Assembly (NCBI GenBank): GCA_965368185.1
Contig: CBDULZ010000069.1
Location: 1-27,070, forward strand
DNA from: Kriegella sp965368185
GTDB lineage: Bacteria; Bacteroidota; Bacteroidia; Flavobacteriales; Flavobacteriaceae
Direction of reading: 5' to 3'
DNA: 27,070 nt
Shown: piece after piece, positions 7,689 to 16,800 of the stretch
How positions within the stretch are numbered: position 1 is the stretch's first letter
Layout: every line of letters starts with the position of its first letter
Notes under the pieces: model-generated
What the model saw: only the letters and a program-made list of their open reading frames with translations
Database searches by the model: none
What the model was told of the DNA's origin: nothing
Translations under genes and position numbers: made by a program

Positions 7689-8921
7689 ATGGAAAATATT
7701 GCGCTCATTGAATCTTTCTCTGAATTTAAAGACGATAAATTCATAGATAGGGTAACGCTAATGGCGATTTTGGAAGATGTTTTTAGAAACGCGCTAAAGA
7801 AGAAATTCGGCTCCGATGATAATTTCGATATTATTATCAACCCCGACAAAGGGGATTTGGAAATATGGAGAAATAGAATTGTTGTTGAAGATGGTGAGGT
7901 AGAAGATCCCAATGAAGAAATTTCGCTGTCGGAAGCACGCAAGATAGAGCCCGATTTTGAAGTAGGTGAAGATGTTTCCGAAGAGGTGAAATTGATTAAT
8001 TTGGGAAGAAGGGCCATTTTGGCTTTGCGCCAGAATCTTATTTCTAAAATACATGAGCACGACAACACCACGATTTATAAGCAGTTCAAAGATTTGGAAG
8101 GAGAAATTTACACTGCTGAGGTGCATCATATTCGTCACAAGGCCATCATTCTTTTAGATGATGAGGGCAATGAGATAATTATGCCAAAAGACCGACAGAT
8201 TCCGTCAGACTTTTTTAGAAAGGGAGATAACGTCAGGGGCATTATAGAAAGCGTAGAATTAAAAGGAAGCAAGCCGACCATAATCATGTCGAGAACATCT
8301 CCGTTGTTTTTACAACAGCTGTTCTTTCAAGAGATACCCGAAGTTTTTGATGGGTTGATTACGATTAAAAAAGCGGTTCGTATCCCAGGTGAAAAGGCTA
8401 AGGTTGCGGTCGATTCATACGATGACCGAATCGATCCGGTAGGTGCCTGTGTTGGTATGAAAGGATCCCGTATTCATGGTATTGTAAGGGAATTGGGTAA
8501 CGAAAATATTGATGTGATCAATTGGACAAGTAATCCGCAATTAATGGTAACTAGGGCTTTGAGCCCGGCTAGGGTTTCCACGGTGAAACTGAATGACGAG
8601 AAAATGACGGCTCAGGTGTATTTGCGACCTGAAGAGGTTTCGAAAGCAATTGGTCGGGGAGGGCACAACATCCGATTGGCTGGTCAATTAACTGGATATG
8701 AGATTGATGTGTTTCGTGAGGGTGTTGAAGAAGATGTTGAACTTACCGAGTTTTCAGATGAAATCGAAGGCTGGATTATTGAAGAGTTCAAGAAAATTGG
8801 AATGGATACGGCAAGAAGCGTTTTAGAACAAGACGTGGCCGATTTGGTAAAACGTACGGATCTTGAAGAGGAAACAATTTTAGAAGTTGTACGTATACTA
8901 AAAGAAGAATTGGAAGATTAG
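7689..8921 (+). CDS. nusA: Transcription termination/antitermination factor NusA
   Basis: A 410-residue NusA that binds RNA polymerase and nascent RNA and modulates pausing, termination and antitermination. Domains in order: N-terminal polymerase-binding domain (about 1-125), S1 RNA-binding domain (about 133-200), KH1 (with GACVGMKGSRIHGIVRELG from about residue 252) and KH2 (with KAIGRGGHNIRLAGQ near 320). It lacks the C-terminal acidic repeats of E. coli NusA, which is usual in this phylum. It lies between rimP and infB on one transcript. As a termination factor it is well placed to act on the terminator-like hairpin in its own leader. Confidence 0.97.
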   Translation: MENIALIESFSEFKDDKFIDRVTLMAILEDVFRNALKKKFGSDDNFDIIINPDKGDLEIWRNRIVVEDGEVEDPNEEISLSEARKIEPDFEVGEDVSEEVKLINLGRRAILALRQNLISKIHEHDNTTIYKQFKDLEGEIYTAEVHHIRHKAIILLDDEGNEIIMPKDRQIPSDFFRKGDNVRGIIESVELKGSKPTIIMSRTSPLFLQQLFFQEIPEVFDGLITIKKAVRIPGEKAKVAVDSYDDRIDPVGACVGMKGSRIHGIVRELGNENIDVINWTSNPQLMVTRALSPARVSTVKLNDEKMTAQVYLRPEEVSKAIGRGGHNIRLAGQLTGYEIDVFREGVEEDVELTEFSDEIEGWIIEEFKKIGMDTARSVLEQDVADLVKRTDLEEETILEVVRILKEELED

Positions 8922-8966
8922 CTATATATTAGCGGTGTTTTATTGAAAGATTAGGAATTAATATTT

Positions 8967-11777
8967 ATGGCAGAAGTTGCAAAAATTAGGCTTAACAAGG
9001 TTCTCCGAGAGCTGAATATTTCATTGGATAGGGCGGTGGATTTTCTTAAGGATGCTGGGCATGAGGTAGAGGCAAGACCGACCACGAAAATATCCAATGC
9101 GGTATATCAAGTGCTGGTCGACGAGTTCCAAACCGATATGAGCAAGAAGGTTGCTTCAAAGGAAGTCGGTGAAGAAAAACGTAAGGAGAAAGAAGCCCTA
9201 AGACTGCAATTGGAACAAGAGCAGGAAGAAAGACGTCTTGCCCGTGAGAAGCGAACCGCTGCATCCGAGAATATTATTAAGGCAAAAGCATCACTTGCCG
9301 GACCTAAAACAGTTGGTAAGATTGATTTAGATAAAAAGAAGGTCAAACCTGAGGTCCAAGAGACTCCGAAGGTTGAAGAGCCGAAAATTTCAGAAGTCAA
9401 GGCTCCCGAAGAAAAGACTCCCGAGACTAAAACTCCGGAGGTTAAAACTCCCGAGGCAAAGAAACCGGAGGTTGTCAAGGAATCTGAACCAGTTAAAAAG
9501 GAGGAGCCGAAGCAAGAATCCAAGGTAGCCGGAAAAAAGGAGCCTGAGGTTAAGGCTGAACCCGAGGAGCCCGCGCAATCAGAGGCTGAAACGATAGCGA
9601 CCAACTATAAAAAGTTGACCGGACCGAAAATTACAGGTGCAAAAATTGACCTTACCCAATTTAATAAACCTAAGAAGAAAAAGGAAGACGCTAAAACATC
9701 CGACTCCAGTGATAGAAAGAAAAGAAGACGGCGTATAGTAAGCGGTAATAATACGGGTTCTACAGCAGGCAGGGGAACGGGGCCAAGAGGTGCCAATTCT
9801 GGATCAAGCGACGCTAGAAAAGGTGGGGGCAGACGTTTTACTTCGCCCGTCAATAAAGTTGAGCCTACCGAAGAAGATGTACAAAAACAAGTAAGGGAGA
9901 CCCTTGAGAAATTACAGGGGAAATCTAAAAAAGGAAAAGGTGCCAAATACCGTAGGGATAAGCGAGACCAACACAGGCAACAGACAGAAAAAGATCTTGA
10001 GCAACAAGAACTTCAGAGTAAAATACTAAAGGTTACCGAGTTTGTAACCGCCAGTGAAGTGGCCACGATGATGAACGTCTCTACGACCGAAATTATTTCG
10101 GCTTGTATGTCGTTAGGTTTGATGGTAACCATGAACCAGCGATTGGACGCTGAAACGATTTCGATTGTAGCCGAAGAGTTTGGTTACGAAGTAGAGTTCG
10201 TTACGGCCGAGATTGAAGAGACTATCGATGAGCAGAAAGATGCGCCGGAAGATTTGAAGCCAAGAGCACCTATTGTTACTGTAATGGGGCATGTGGATCA
10301 CGGTAAAACTTCACTTTTGGATTATGTTCGCGAAGCGAATGTTATTGCAGGGGAGAGTGGTGGTATCACCCAGCATATCGGTGCGTATGGTGTGACTTTA
10401 GAAGGAGGTCAAAAAATCACTTTCTTAGATACTCCAGGTCACGAAGCCTTTACCGCGATGCGCGCTAGAGGTGCACAAGTGACCGATATAGCGGTTATCG
10501 TTGTGGCGGCGGATGATGATATTATGCCACAGACCAAGGAGGCTATAAGTCATGCACAGGCAGCTGGTGTACCCATCGTATTTGCAATTAACAAGATGGA
10601 TAGGCCTACGGCAAATCCAGAGAAGATTAAAGATGGCTTGGCACAAATGAATTTGTTGGTAGAAGATTGGGGTGGCAAGATACAGTCACACGATATTTCT
10701 GCAAAAACAGGACAGGGTGTTAAAGAACTTCTTGAGAAAGTATTGCTTGAGGCTGAATTGTTAGAATTGCAGGCCAACCCTGATAAATTAGCTTTAGGCA
10801 CCGTTGTGGAGGCTTTTTTGGATAAAGGTCGCGGTTATGTATCGACTATATTAGTGCAGGCAGGAACCCTTAAGATCGGTGACTATGTCTTGGCAGGTAC
10901 CCATAGTGGTAAAGTGAAGGCCATGCATGATGAACGTGGAAAAGAGGTTCAAAAGGCAGGTCCGGCGACTCCAATCTCCATTTTAGGATTGGACGGGGCC
11001 CCACAGGCAGGTGATAAGTTCAACGTCATGGAAGACGAGCGCGAAGCGAAACAGATTGCTTCGAAAAGATCACAGTTACAACGCGAACAATCCGTACGTA
11101 CACAGCGCCATATCACATTGGATGAGATTGGAAGACGAATTGCATTGGGTGACTTTAAAGAGTTGAACATAATCTTGAAAGGTGATGTGGATGGTTCAGT
11201 GGAAGCATTGACCGATTCTTTCCAGAAATTGTCTTCTGATGAGATTCAAGTAAATATTATACATAAAGGTGTTGGTGCGATTACAGAATCCGATGTGTTG
11301 TTGGCGACTGCCTCCGATGCGATTATAATCGGCTTTAACGTACGACCAATGGGCAATGCCCGCGACGTTGCGGAAAAAGAGGAAATCGATATCAGAATGT
11401 ACTCCATTATCTATGATGCCATCAATGATCTGAAAGATGCCATGGAGGGAATGCTTTCCCCAGAAATCAAAGAAGAAATAACAGGAACTGCTGAAATTCG
11501 AGAAACCTTCAAAATTTCCAAAATCGGTACCATTGCAGGTTGTATGGTAACAAGTGGGAAAATATTGCGAAATGCCGGTATACGCTTGATCCGCGATGGG
11601 GTAGTGGTGTACACAGGTGAATTAAGTTCTTTGAAACGATTTAAAGATGATGTTAAGGAAGTTTCGAAGGGCTACGATTGTGGACTTCAGATCAAGAACT
11701 ACAATGATATTAATGAGGGCGATATAGTTGAGGCTTTCCAAGAAGTCGCAGTCAAGAAAAAGTTGAAATCTAAATAA
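8967..11777 (+). CDS. infB: Translation initiation factor IF-2
   Basis: A 936-residue GTPase that brings initiator tRNA to the 30S subunit and promotes subunit joining. An N-terminal IF2_N domain (about 1-55) is followed by a long charged linker, a second IF2_N-like domain (about 349-410), the G domain and domains II-IV. GTPase motifs are intact: G1 GHVDHGKT (441-448), G3 DTPGHE (488-493) and G4 NKMD (542-545), then SAKTGQG. The linker has a Lys/Glu/Pro-rich section with repeated KTPE-type units (about 9390-9560) and a Gly/Arg-rich section near 9715-9840. Such variable linkers are typical of Bacteroidota IF-2. The gene ends before a strong bidirectional terminator. Confidence 0.97.
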   Translation: MAEVAKIRLNKVLRELNISLDRAVDFLKDAGHEVEARPTTKISNAVYQVLVDEFQTDMSKKVASKEVGEEKRKEKEALRLQLEQEQEERRLAREKRTAASENIIKAKASLAGPKTVGKIDLDKKKVKPEVQETPKVEEPKISEVKAPEEKTPETKTPEVKTPEAKKPEVVKESEPVKKEEPKQESKVAGKKEPEVKAEPEEPAQSEAETIATNYKKLTGPKITGAKIDLTQFNKPKKKKEDAKTSDSSDRKKRRRRIVSGNNTGSTAGRGTGPRGANSGSSDARKGGGRRFTSPVNKVEPTEEDVQKQVRETLEKLQGKSKKGKGAKYRRDKRDQHRQQTEKDLEQQELQSKILKVTEFVTASEVATMMNVSTTEIISACMSLGLMVTMNQRLDAETISIVAEEFGYEVEFVTAEIEETIDEQKDAPEDLKPRAPIVTVMGHVDHGKTSLLDYVREANVIAGESGGITQHIGAYGVTLEGGQKITFLDTPGHEAFTAMRARGAQVTDIAVIVVAADDDIMPQTKEAISHAQAAGVPIVFAINKMDRPTANPEKIKDGLAQMNLLVEDWGGKIQSHDISAKTGQGVKELLEKVLLEAELLELQANPDKLALGTVVEAFLDKGRGYVSTILVQAGTLKIGDYVLAGTHSGKVKAMHDERGKEVQKAGPATPISILGLDGAPQAGDKFNVMEDEREAKQIASKRSQLQREQSVRTQRHITLDEIGRRIALGDFKELNIILKGDVDGSVEALTDSFQKLSSDEIQVNIIHKGVGAITESDVLLATASDAIIIGFNVRPMGNARDVAEKEEIDIRMYSIIYDAINDLKDAMEGMLSPEIKEEITGTAEIRETFKISKIGTIAGCMVTSGKILRNAGIRLIRDGVVVYTGELSSLKRFKDDVKEVSKGYDCGLQIKNYNDINEGDIVEAFQEVAVKKKLKSK

Positions 11778-11855
11778 CGATAGTATTCAATGTTAAACTG
11801 TCAAATTGATGCAATTTGGCGGTAGATAAATTGCTTCAAGTTAAAAAGGAGAATA

Positions 11856-11886
11856 AAAAAAATCGACCTATTTGGTCGATTTTTTT
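11856..11886. terminator. Bidirectional terminator between infB and the SPOR-domain gene
   Basis: ATCGACC (11862-11868) pairs with GGTCGAT (11874-11880) around the loop TATTT, flanked by six A residues on the left and six T residues on the right, so it can end transcription from both sides. Its right half is also the coding sequence for the last residues of the minus-strand SPOR gene, whose TAG stop is at 11868-11870. Confidence 0.85.
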
Positions 11887-12239
11887 GGTTTCAATAACAT
11901 CGCATCAGGATATTTTATTCTGACCTCCATAAATTTTCGTTCAGCTTCCAGTTTCGTTTTGAACCTGCCCAAGCGCACACGATACGTGGGAGAATCAAAA
12001 TCTATTTTCGAAGGGAGCTGTGGGAAATCTTGTTCTACATTCGATTTTATGTTCTGCGCCTTTGAAAATGAACCGAAACCTACTTGTATTCTATAGTATT
12101 CAGAATCCTCATGGGAAGATTTATAGAGGCTGATTAATTCGTTTATTTTTTGATCTTGTTCAATGTTGATCTGTCCTTTCTGTGAAATTCCTAAATTGCA
12201 AATTAAGGAAAAAGCAATAATGCTTATTGTTGTTTTCAT
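11868..12239 (-). CDS. Secreted SPOR-domain protein
   Basis: A 123-residue protein with an N-terminal signal peptide (hydrophobic stretch ISIIAFSLICNLGIS, likely cleavage just after it) and a single SPOR domain covering about residues 45-120. The domain shows the two typical half-repeats, YYRIQVGFGSFSKAQN and YRVRLGRFKTKLEAERKF. SPOR domains bind peptidoglycan stripped of side peptides, often at division sites. The protein has no other domain, so it is probably a small periplasmic or outer-membrane-facing peptidoglycan binder; its process is unknown. It is a single-gene unit convergent with infB and divergent from the ACIII operon. Confidence 0.82.
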   Translation of the reverse strand: MKTTISIIAFSLICNLGISQKGQINIEQDQKINELISLYKSSHEDSEYYRIQVGFGSFSKAQNIKSNVEQDFPQLPSKIDFDSPTYRVRLGRFKTKLEAERKFMEVRIKYPDAMLLKPKKSTK

Positions 12240-12269
12240 CCTAACGTATTGTGTTTAAGTGGGTCGCTG

Positions 12270-12301
12270 TAAAAGTAAATCTTTCCGTCCAGTCGACCAA
12301 A
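12270..12301 (-). promoter_or_regulatory. Candidate promoter for the SPOR-domain gene
   Basis: On the minus strand TTTG (complement of 12298-12301), 20 bases, then TACTTTTA (complement of 12270-12277), one mismatch from TAnnTTTG. It sits about 31 bases before the SPOR gene start. Confidence 0.38.
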
Positions 12302-12321
12302 ATTGTATTTATTTAGAACTG

Positions 12322-12342
12322 TTATAAATTATAAATTATAAA
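12322..12342 (+). repeat. Three tandem copies of TTATAAA
   Basis: The 7-base unit TTATAAA occurs three times without interruption, ending 11 bases before the -33 box of the ACIII promoter. It may act as an AT-rich upstream (UP-like) element or simply be a short tandem repeat. Confidence 0.75.
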
Positions 12343-12353
12343 TCCATTAACAT

Positions 12354-12383
12354 TTTGCAAATAAAGTCTATGTCGTATTTTTG
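12354..12383 (+). promoter_or_regulatory. Promoter of the ACIII-cytochrome oxidase operon
   Basis: TTTG at 12354-12357, an 18-base spacer, then TATTTTTG at 12376-12383, both boxes matching the Bacteroidota consensus exactly. The predicted start near 12390 leaves a leader of about 78 bases. The leader contains GGCATG (12395-12400) and CATGCC (12441-12446), which could pair across a 40-base loop. Confidence 0.72.
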
Positions 12384-12467
12384 CCTGCAATTTAGGCATG
12401 GGAAACAATCCGTAAATTTATCTAAAGCAATAGAAAATATCATGCCAAGATTTGAAATACTTTATAC

Positions 12468-13790
12468 ATGAAAAAGGTTATATACCGTAATCAAATTTCC
12501 AAAGTTTTAGGTATCGGTCTGGTAGTTTTCCAACTCTTTTCCATTTCACTCAGTGCGCAGGAAGATGCCGCTGCCGCTGGTGACCCCGTGAAAGGGAAGG
12601 CGCTGTTCAATCAGAACTGTGCCGCATGTCATGCTTTAGACCGTAAAATGACGGGTCCTGCATTGGCTAATGTAGAAAGTCGCCTTGCGGATGATGAAGG
12701 TTTGGACAAAGAATGGATCTATGCCTGGATAAAGAATAGCCCTGGGATGATCAAGTCTGGCGATTCTTATGGCAATAAGATATACGCCGAGTATAATCAA
12801 GCGGCGATGACGCCATTCCCGACTTTGTCGGACGAAGATATTGATAATATCTTGGCATATACGGCAGCTGCGCCTGCGCCTGCTGTTGCCGCGGCTACCG
12901 GTGCGGCTGTGACGAACGTCGAAGGTGGGCAGGGTTCCGGTATTTCCAATGAAGTTATCTTGAGTGCTCTTATTTTGGTTTTTGGTTTGTTGGTGCTGAT
13001 GTTGTTCATGGTGAACAAGACGCTACGGCAAATAGCGACTGCAAATGGTGTTGACTTGGAGAAGGAGAGAGGTGAAAAGCGATTGCCACTTTGGAAGGCT
13101 TTTGCTAAAAATCAATTTTTGGTCTTGGTTACTGCAATTTTCCTGCTTTTGGCAAGTGGCTATTTTGCCTATGGCTGGATGATGCAGATTGGTGTAGATC
13201 AGGGGTACGAGCCTATTCAGCCTATTCATTATTCTCATAGAATACATGCCGGTGATAATAAGATTGAATGTAAATATTGTCACTCCTCTGCCCGTGTTTC
13301 CAAAACTTCGGGTATACCATCCCTTAATGTTTGTATGAATTGTCATAAATCGATTTATGAAGTTGCTCCCGAAACTTTGGCGGAAGGAAAGGCACATGGT
13401 GTTGATTATAATGCGGAGATACAAAAATTGTATAAGGCTGTTGGTTGGGACGAAGAAAATCAAAAATATACCGGTGAATCCAAACCGGTTGAATGGATAA
13501 GGGTGCATAATCTTCCTGATTTTGCATATTTCAACCACTCACAGCACGTTTCAGTGGCGGGTATAGAATGTCAGACCTGTCATGGGCCTGTAGAAGAGAT
13601 GGAGGTTATGTATCAGCACGCTCCTTTGACCATGGGATGGTGTATTAACTGTCATAAAGAGACCAATGTTAAGGTCGCTGGCAATGCGTATTATGAAAAA
13701 ATACATGCCGAACTTTCCAAAAAATATGGAGTAGACCAGCTTACGGCTGCCCAAATGGGTGGATTGGAATGCGGAAAGTGTCATTATTGA
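12468..13790 (+). CDS. actA: ACIII subunit ActA: monohaem cytochrome c domain fused to pentahaem cytochrome c
   Basis: A 440-residue multihaem subunit of the menaquinol:cytochrome c oxidoreductase Alternative Complex III. It has an N-terminal signal-like segment (about 12-30), then a monohaem cytochrome c domain with CAACH at 51-55 and a likely axial methionine M114. Two membrane segments follow (about 163-182 and 217-238). The C-terminal part is the pentahaem ActA core with CKYCH 268-272, CMNCH 289-293, CQTCH 368-372, CINCH 392-396 and CGKCH 435-439, for six CxxCH sites in all. ActA passes electrons from the iron-sulfur subunit towards the terminal acceptor. It opens the operon actA-F-coxB-coxA. 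An Ala/Pro linker (about 132-150) suggests the monohaem domain is mobile. Confidence 0.92.
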   Translation: MKKVIYRNQISKVLGIGLVVFQLFSISLSAQEDAAAAGDPVKGKALFNQNCAACHALDRKMTGPALANVESRLADDEGLDKEWIYAWIKNSPGMIKSGDSYGNKIYAEYNQAAMTPFPTLSDEDIDNILAYTAAAPAPAVAAATGAAVTNVEGGQGSGISNEVILSALILVFGLLVLMLFMVNKTLRQIATANGVDLEKERGEKRLPLWKAFAKNQFLVLVTAIFLLLASGYFAYGWMMQIGVDQGYEPIQPIHYSHRIHAGDNKIECKYCHSSARVSKTSGIPSLNVCMNCHKSIYEVAPETLAEGKAHGVDYNAEIQKLYKAVGWDEENQKYTGESKPVEWIRVHNLPDFAYFNHSQHVSVAGIECQTCHGPVEEMEVMYQHAPLTMGWCINCHKETNVKVAGNAYYEKIHAELSKKYGVDQLTAAQMGGLECGKCHY

Positions 13791-13825
13791 TTAAAAGAAA
13801 AGTAGCTAAATACCTATAAATAAGT

Positions 13826-16800
13826 ATGGCATCAAACAAGAAATATTGGAAAAACGAGGCGGAGTTAAATCCTAGCGATTCCATTGTTGAGGCACTTAGA
13901 CAGAACGAATTTGTTGAAGAAATACCTGTTGACAAGTTTTTAGGAGATAAAGAGAATTTGTCTGCCACCAGTACGAATAGAAGGGATTTTCTTAAATATG
14001 TTGGTTTCAGTACGGCAGCTGCCACGGTGGCGGCTTGTGAGGGACCGGTAATTAAATCGATACCTTATGTGGTGCAACCTGAGAATATAATTCCTGGGGT
14101 GGCCAATTACTACGCTACTACTATAGCTGATGGTTTCGATTTTGCAAGTATCTTGATAAAGACCCGTGAGGGGCGACCGATAAAAGTTGAGAATAACACG
14201 GATGCGAAGATTGCCGGTGGGGCCAATGCCCGTGTGCAGGCTTCTGTATTGTCGTTGTACGATAGTACTCGTATCCAGGGGCCCTTGGCAAATGGAGAGC
14301 CAGTTGAATGGTCAGCTATAGATGCTGCCGCCAAGTCTAAATTGAATGCCTTAAAAGGTTCGGGCAAGCAAATTGCTGTTTTGACACAGACTTATGCAAG
14401 TCCTTCGACTGCAAGATTGTTGCGGGAATTTAAAGAAGCTTATGGGGATGTGAACCATGTGGTTTACGATGCCGTTTCCGAAGATGCCGCTTTAACGGCA
14501 TTTGAGAATAGGTATGGTGAGCGGGCTTTGGCCGATTATAATTTTGAAAATGCCGAAATTATAGTTTCTTTCGGTGCAGATTTTCTTTCCGATTGGCAAG
14601 GCGGTGGATATGATGGTGGATATGCTAAAGGTCGCATTCCGAAAAACGGTAAAATGTCTAGGCATGTACAGTTTGAGGCGAATATGTCATTGACGGGTGC
14701 GAATGCTGATAAGCGTGTGCCGTTGACGCCTATGCAACAGAAGATTGCTTTGGCCCAACTGTATGCGAAATTGAACGGTACGAATGTTTCTGGTGAATTG
14801 CCGGAATATGCGCAACGTGAAATTGAAAATGTTGCGGCCCATATACGAAAAAATAAATCGGCAGCTGTTGTTGTTACCGGAATTGATGATATAAATGCGC
14901 AGACCGTTGCACTGGCCATAAACGATGAAATGTTGGGGAGTAGGGCCTTTGATGCCGAGGCGCCACGTTATGTGCGACAGGGTAATAATGCTGCGGTAAA
15001 TACTTTGATTGCCGATATGAAGGCAGGTAAAGTCGGGGCTTTGTTGATGGATGGAGTGAATCCAATGTATACATTATCGAATTCCTCTGATTTTGCAGAA
15101 GGTCTTTCAAAAGTTGATTTTTCGGTGGCATTTTCAACAAATTGGAACGAAACTACCGAAGTCGCTCAATATACGGCTGCAGCTAACCACTACCTTGAGT
15201 CATGGGGAGATGTTCAGATAAAAAAGGGACATTACAGTCTTACGCAGCCTACTATTCGTGAGCTGTTCGATACACGACAGTTTCAAAGTGCATTGTTACA
15301 ATGGACCGGTAGCGAAAAAACATATTACGATTATATAAAAGAAACATGGGATACTTCTGTCCTGAACGGTGCTGATTGGAATAAGGCCTTGCATGATGGT
15401 GTTTTTGTCGCTACTTCCGATGTTATGGAAACCGAAGAATCGGATCCGGTAAATGGAGGTGTCCAAACTGATAAGGAAGAAACAGAGTCGTCCGATGATA
15501 TGGCTTCCGAATCCACCGTTATTCCTATTGCCTCGGCGGTAAGAAGTTTAGCCAGTGCCACAAGTGGAGGGGGTATGGAGCTTACCTTGTATACCAAAGT
15601 AGGTATGGGCGACGGGCGTCAGGCGAGTAACCCTTGGTTGCAAGAGTTTCCAGATCCTATTACACGTGTTTCTTGGGATAATTATGTGACCGTCTCCAAA
15701 TCAGATGCCGAGAAACTTGGTTTAGTGAACGAACATGTGGCCAATGGCGGTATGGATGGTAGTTATGCGAAGCTTACCGTAAATGGAGTTGAGCTTAACA
15801 ATGTCCCTGTTATTGTTCAGCCCGGTCAAGCACCTGGTTCTGTAGGCTTGTCCTTTGGTTATGGGAAGCAGGTCGGTATGAAATCTGAAATGCAAACGGG
15901 CGTCAACGCCTATCCTTTATATCAGAATTTTAATAGGGTTCAATCCGTTATCTTGGAGAAAGCAAGCGGTATGCACGAATTTGCGTGTGTACAGTTGCAC
16001 AAGACTATGATGGGCAGGGGTGATATAATTAAGGAGACCAGCTTAGAGATTTTCAATACAAAAGATCATGCTGAGTGGAATATTGTGCCACAGGTATCTT
16101 TGAACCACCAAGAGGTTCCTGCTGTAAGTGTCGATCTTTGGGATAGTTTTGACCGTTCTATAGGTCATCATTTCAATCTGTCTATTGACTTGAACGCATG
16201 TACAGGTTGCGGCGCTTGTGTCATAGCTTGTCATGCGGAGAACAATGTGCCGGTTGTTGGAAAAGAAGAGGTAAGACGTTCCCGTGATATGCATTGGCTG
16301 CGTATTGATAGGTACTATTCTTCAGAGGATACTTTCGAAGAAGACAATACCAAAAAGAATGAATTTGATGGACTTTCAGGTGAAAAAGGGTCTTTAGGAG
16401 GATTTGGAGAGTTGGAGCACCCAGCGACAAATCCACAAGTAGCCTTTCAACCGGTAATGTGTCAGCATTGTAATCACGCGCCATGTGAAACGGTTTGTCC
16501 GGTGGCGGCAACATCACATAGTAGGCAAGGCCAAAACCATATGGCTTACAACAGATGTGTGGGAACAAGGTATTGCGCCAATAACTGTCCGTACAAAGTG
16601 CGACGTTTCAACTGGTTCCTTTATAATAACAATGAGGAGTTCGATTATTATATGAACAATGATTTGGGGAAAATGGTTATTAACCCTGATGTCAATGTTC
16701 GATCTAGGGGTGTTATGGAGAAATGTTCCATGTGTATCCAAATGACACAAAAGACTATTTTAGACGCTAAGCGCGATGGTCGTGTAATAAAGGATGGGGA

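Noticed and set aside
9107..9604. 165-codon Ser-rich open frame on the minus strand
   Set aside because: It is antisense to the Lys/Glu-rich linker of IF-2; Lys/Glu codons read backwards give Ser/Phe/Leu-rich frames. Not a gene.
13023..13538. 171-codon open frame on the minus strand
   Set aside because: It is antisense to the pentahaem part of actA, which has intact haem motifs.
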